A stretch of 64,000 bases of DNA from Amycolatopsis jejuensis (GTDB lineage Bacteria > Actinomycetota > Actinomycetes > Mycobacteriales > Pseudonocardiaceae), in NCBI RefSeq assembly GCF_000717335.1, contig NZ_JNYZ01000017.1:62001-126000 (forward strand), written 5' to 3'. Made by a program: the position numbers and the translations under genes. Shown piece by piece: positions 59,503 through 64,000 of the stretch. Numbering within the stretch: position 1 is the first letter of the stretch; every line of letters begins with the position of its first letter. The notes under the pieces are model-generated. The model was given only the letters and a program-made list of their open reading frames with translations. It searched no databases and was not told where the DNA came from.

Positions 59503-61515
59503 TCAGCGCACGATCGCGTAGATCTGGGCACCCGGGTTGCGGTAGACCAGCCGCAGGAACGCCAGTCCGTCGAGGTGCCGCAGGCCGGGGGCGATGTCGG
59601 CGTCCCGGCGGATCGAGCCGCTGCCCACCAGCACGTGCCGTACGTCCAGCCGGGCGACCGCGGCGCGTACCTCCGGGTCAACGGCGTAGTCGCGGAAGTG
59701 CAGCGCCAGGTACTCCGCGTCCGGCGAGATGGGCCCGCCGCCGTCGTAGTGGCCCGCCACCGGGTGCACGCCGCTCAGCGCGTACATCCACGCGGTGCCG
59801 TCCAGCCGGTCGTTCAGCACCTTCTCCTGCGCCGGAATGCCCATCTTGCCGAGGTAGTTCATGGCCTCGATCTCGTCCGCGCTCACCGGCGGCGTGACCT
59901 CGCCCTCCGGGCCGTTGTAGTACAGGAACGACACCGCGGTGGCGTTCGCCGTGCGGTAGAACCCGCCGGTCAGCACTGCCATCGTGACGACCACGATCAC
60001 CGCCGCGCCGGCACCGAGCCGCGTCAGCACCTGCGGTCGCGAGCGGGCCCACGAGCCGCTCCGGGCCAGGTGCGCGATCCACCGCTGCAGCTCCGCCATG
60101 CCGTGCCCGGCGAGCAGGCACAGCGGGATCGCGGCGAGCGCCATCAGCCGGTAGCGGTCGTTCCACCAGGGCCGCGACAGGGAGATCACCGCTGGCACAT
60201 AGCCGTACGACGTCACCAGCACGAAGAACCCGGACAGCCCGATCGCGGACAGCACCAGCCAGCGCATCCGGCCGAGCGTGCGGAAGGCCAGTACGCCGAC
60301 GATGAGCAGCGCGGTGAGCCAGAGCTGCGGCGTGGCCAGCACCTGCTGGAAGAAGATCAGCAGCCGCACCGACTCCTCGACCGGCAGGTCGGAATTCCAA
60401 GCCTGGTACGGGTACGCGCCGGACGTGAAGCTGATCGCGCCCAGGATCTGCGGCGCCGCCAGCAGACCGGCGAGGGCCATGACCGGCAGCGTGTACAGGA
60501 TGTCGCTGCCGATCACGCGCGCTGCGTTGCGTCCTTCGGGCACACCGTCGACCGGAAGCCGCCGTACCGACCGGTACCAGCGCTGCAGGATCAGCGGCGC
60601 CGCGAAGAGGATGCCGCCGAACAGTGCGCTCGAGTGCGCGGTGAGCAGACCGTCCGCTGCGAGCGCGAAGATCAGCCCGGTGTCGACGCCCGGACGTACG
60701 AGGAAGCGTTGCAGCGCGACCACCGTGAGCGGCGTAAGGACGATGCCCAGCGCGTACGGCAGCAGCCCGCTCGACACCGACTCGTACGCGCCCGTGGTGG
60801 CTGCAGCGGCGATGAGAGCCGTGCAGCCCGCGTACACCGCGCGGCCGCCGAGCTGGCGGACCAGCGCGACCATCGACAGCGCGAAGATCCCCGCGACCGG
60901 CATCGTGACGGCGTTGAGCGTGACCGGGACGCTCGTCCCGGAGATCTCGTACACCAGCGCGCCGACCAGGTGGTAGCCGTTGGGGTAGAAGGAGCCGTTG
61001 GGGTACCAGTTGATGGTGCCCATGCCGGTGAGGGAGCCGTCGCCGGTGTCGGCGATGTAGCGGATGCCGTTCGCGTGGAAGACGGTGTCCCAACGCTGGA
61101 ACACCGCTGTCGTTCCGCCGCGCGCGGAAAGCACTACGGCCATCGACAGCACTGTCGCCACTACGACGCAGGCAGCGACCGCCCACTGCGCGCGCGTGGT
61201 CCAGACGACCGGTGGCTCCTCCGCGCCCGGCCTGAGCCAGCCGCGTGCGATGAAGAGCCGTCGGACGCCGTACGCGGCAGCAGCCAGCGCCAGGGTGCAG
61301 ACAGCGGCAGTGAGGACGTTGTACGGCAGTCCGATGGTTGACAGCCATGGCCCGGCCAAGCCGGTGACGGCATAGCTGAGCAGCGGCGCGAGGCCCGCGA
61401 GGGCCCATCCGCGCACTCCGGCGGCCCGGCCGATGAGGCCGCCCGGTACCGCCAGCACGGCCAGGTAGGTGGCGACCGCGCCGAGGTAGTTCCAGAAGGT
61501 GTCCGGTGCAGGCAT
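59503..61515 (-). CDS. DUF6541 multispan membrane protein (copy 2)
   Basis: 670 residues from ATG 61515. It is paralogous to the protein at 52489-54408: both have a first helix followed by GLAGPW, the PWWNDRYRLMALAAIPLCLL/PWWDDPFRF block, DGTAWMYALSGVHPVAGHYD, and a terminal soluble domain. The N-terminal half carries about 12-14 helices. The family is found in arabinogalactan-making actinobacteria and may act in wall polysaccharide assembly, but no activity is known. It is divergent from glf with a 90-base gap. Confidence 0.87.
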   Translation of the reverse strand: MPAPDTFWNYLGAVATYLAVLAVPGGLIGRAAGVRGWALAGLAPLLSYAVTGLAGPWLSTIGLPYNVLTAAVCTLALAAAAYGVRRLFIARGWLRPGAEEPPVVWTTRAQWAVAACVVVATVLSMAVVLSARGGTTAVFQRWDTVFHANGIRYIADTGDGSLTGMGTINWYPNGSFYPNGYHLVGALVYEISGTSVPVTLNAVTMPVAGIFALSMVALVRQLGGRAVYAGCTALIAAAATTGAYESVSSGLLPYALGIVLTPLTVVALQRFLVRPGVDTGLIFALAADGLLTAHSSALFGGILFAAPLILQRWYRSVRRLPVDGVPEGRNAARVIGSDILYTLPVMALAGLLAAPQILGAISFTSGAYPYQAWNSDLPVEESVRLLIFFQQVLATPQLWLTALLIVGVLAFRTLGRMRWLVLSAIGLSGFFVLVTSYGYVPAVISLSRPWWNDRYRLMALAAIPLCLLAGHGMAELQRWIAHLARSGSWARSRPQVLTRLGAGAAVIVVVTMAVLTGGFYRTANATAVSFLYYNGPEGEVTPPVSADEIEAMNYLGKMGIPAQEKVLNDRLDGTAWMYALSGVHPVAGHYDGGGPISPDAEYLALHFRDYAVDPEVRAAVARLDVRHVLVGSGSIRRDADIAPGLRHLDGLAFLRLVYRNPGAQIYAIVR

Positions 61516-61542
61516 GCTTCTTCACGTGTGTAGTGCGGGTAA

Positions 61543-63339
<1,797 letters not shown>

Positions 63340-63343
<4 letters not shown>

Positions 63344-64000
63344 GCGAAACGACCGACGAGCGAACCGAGAACGCAGCCGGGACGGACGAAGCTGCCGCGG
63401 CTACTGACGCCGGTGCGGCTTCGGAGGACACGGCTGTGGTGGACGAGGCTCCGGCGGCTTCGGCTGCCGAGGCGGCCCCGGCTGCTCCGGCCGCTGCTGC
63501 TGGTGCCGCCAAGCCGAGCCCGGTCGGGCTGCTGCTCGGCGTGATCAAGACGGCGCGGCCGAAGCAGTGGGTGAAGAACGTACTGGTGTTCGCCGCGCCG
63601 TTCTTCGCGTTCTCGAAGGCGACGAACCGGACCGAGCTGGTCATCGACGCGCTCATCGCGTTCGTGGCGTTCTCGCTCACCGCCTCGTCGGTGTATTTGA
63701 TCAACGACGCGGTGGACGTCGAGGCCGACCGGGCCCACCCGACGAAACGCAACCGTCCGATCGCGGCGGGGATCGTGCCGGTCCCGGTGGCGTACGGCGC
63801 GGCGGTGGTGTTCTTCCTTGCCGGGCTCGCGGTGTCGTTCACCACGGACTGGCGGCTGGCCGTCGTACTGGCGGTGTACGAGGCGGTGCAGCTCGGCTAC
63901 TGCTTCGGGCTGAAGCACCAGCCGGTGGTGGACCTGGCGATCGTCGGCTCGGGCTTCCTGATGCGGTCGGTGGCCGGCGGTGTTGCCGCCGGGATCGCGA
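63340..64000 (+). CDS. ubiA: UbiA-type decaprenyl-phosphate phosphoribosyltransferase, 3' end outside window
   Basis: At least 220 residues of an incomplete frame. An Ala/Glu-rich N-terminal extension of about 58 residues precedes the prenyltransferase core, which begins TARPKQWVKNVLVFAAPFFA. The aspartate-rich site INDAVDVEADRAHPTKRNRP (D123, D126, D130) is the same as in Rv3806c, which makes decaprenyl-phosphoryl-5-phosphoribose, the precursor of arabinogalactan and lipoarabinomannan arabinose. Membrane segments are visible around 96-120 and 140-180. The long acidic extension is unusual for the family. It is the last gene of the glf operon in the window. Confidence 0.95.

Overview
The window is high-GC actinobacterial chromosome. 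Gene content and order point to the mycolata-related family Pseudonocardiaceae, most likely Amycolatopsis or a close relative. Two blocks recall Mycobacterium tuberculosis: pheA, histidine phosphatase, zincin-like peptidase, septum-formation-type protein and serS (compare Rv3834c-Rv3838c), and PlsC, HAD, glf, PAP2 phosphatase and UbiA (compare Rv3806c-Rv3816c). The genus is inferred, not proven.

Layout. 1-6.6 kb: a truncated GT-B-like protein coupled to a DevR-like response regulator, an APC permease, a degenerate nuclease with an Excalibur domain, a degenerate DnaQ-like protein and a MazG-like pyrophosphohydrolase. 6.7-13.2 kb: helical-repeat and acidic proteins, a 53-residue membrane peptide, coaA, a macrodomain protein, pheA and a histidine phosphatase. 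13.2-27.8 kb: amidohydrolase with divergent MarR, lipoproteins, MFS exporter, peptidase, septum protein, a YgiB/YgiC/DUF350 operon, dehalogenase, aminotransferase, serS and an LhgO-like oxidase. 27.8-30.9 kb: a 1021-residue SARP-STAND regulator.

31-45.6 kb is a glycan/acyl island. It opens with a DegT aminotransferase, sugar epimerase, glycosyltransferase and hexapeptide acyltransferase. A Uma2 protein and a SigE-type sigma operon interrupt it. It continues with a Gfo/Idh oxidoreductase and second DegT enzyme (minus strand) facing an LpxA-like acyltransferase, acyl carrier protein, FabG-like reductase, acyl-AMP ligase, LuxE, LuxC and a flippase-like membrane protein. This looks like an undescribed pathway that makes and modifies an acylated amino sugar, with an acid-to-aldehyde reduction branch. 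No luciferase is present.

45.6-52.4 kb carries secreted proteins: a trypsin-fold protein without its catalytic His and Ser fused to a propeller-like domain, and a 1315-residue exported polymorphic toxin with ALF and alanine-rich repeats and a C-terminal deaminase-like signature, followed by a likely immunity gene. 52.4-64 kb is an envelope arabinogalactan region with two DUF6541 paralogues, an AftB-like GT-C protein, PlsC, HAD phosphatase, F420-type oxidoreductase, glf, PAP2 phosphatase and the start of a UbiA-type decaprenyl-phosphate phosphoribosyltransferase. Palindromic repeats of one family sit between convergent genes at 22.3 and 57.4 kb.

No tRNA, rRNA, CRISPR array, insertion sequence or replication origin was recognised by eye.
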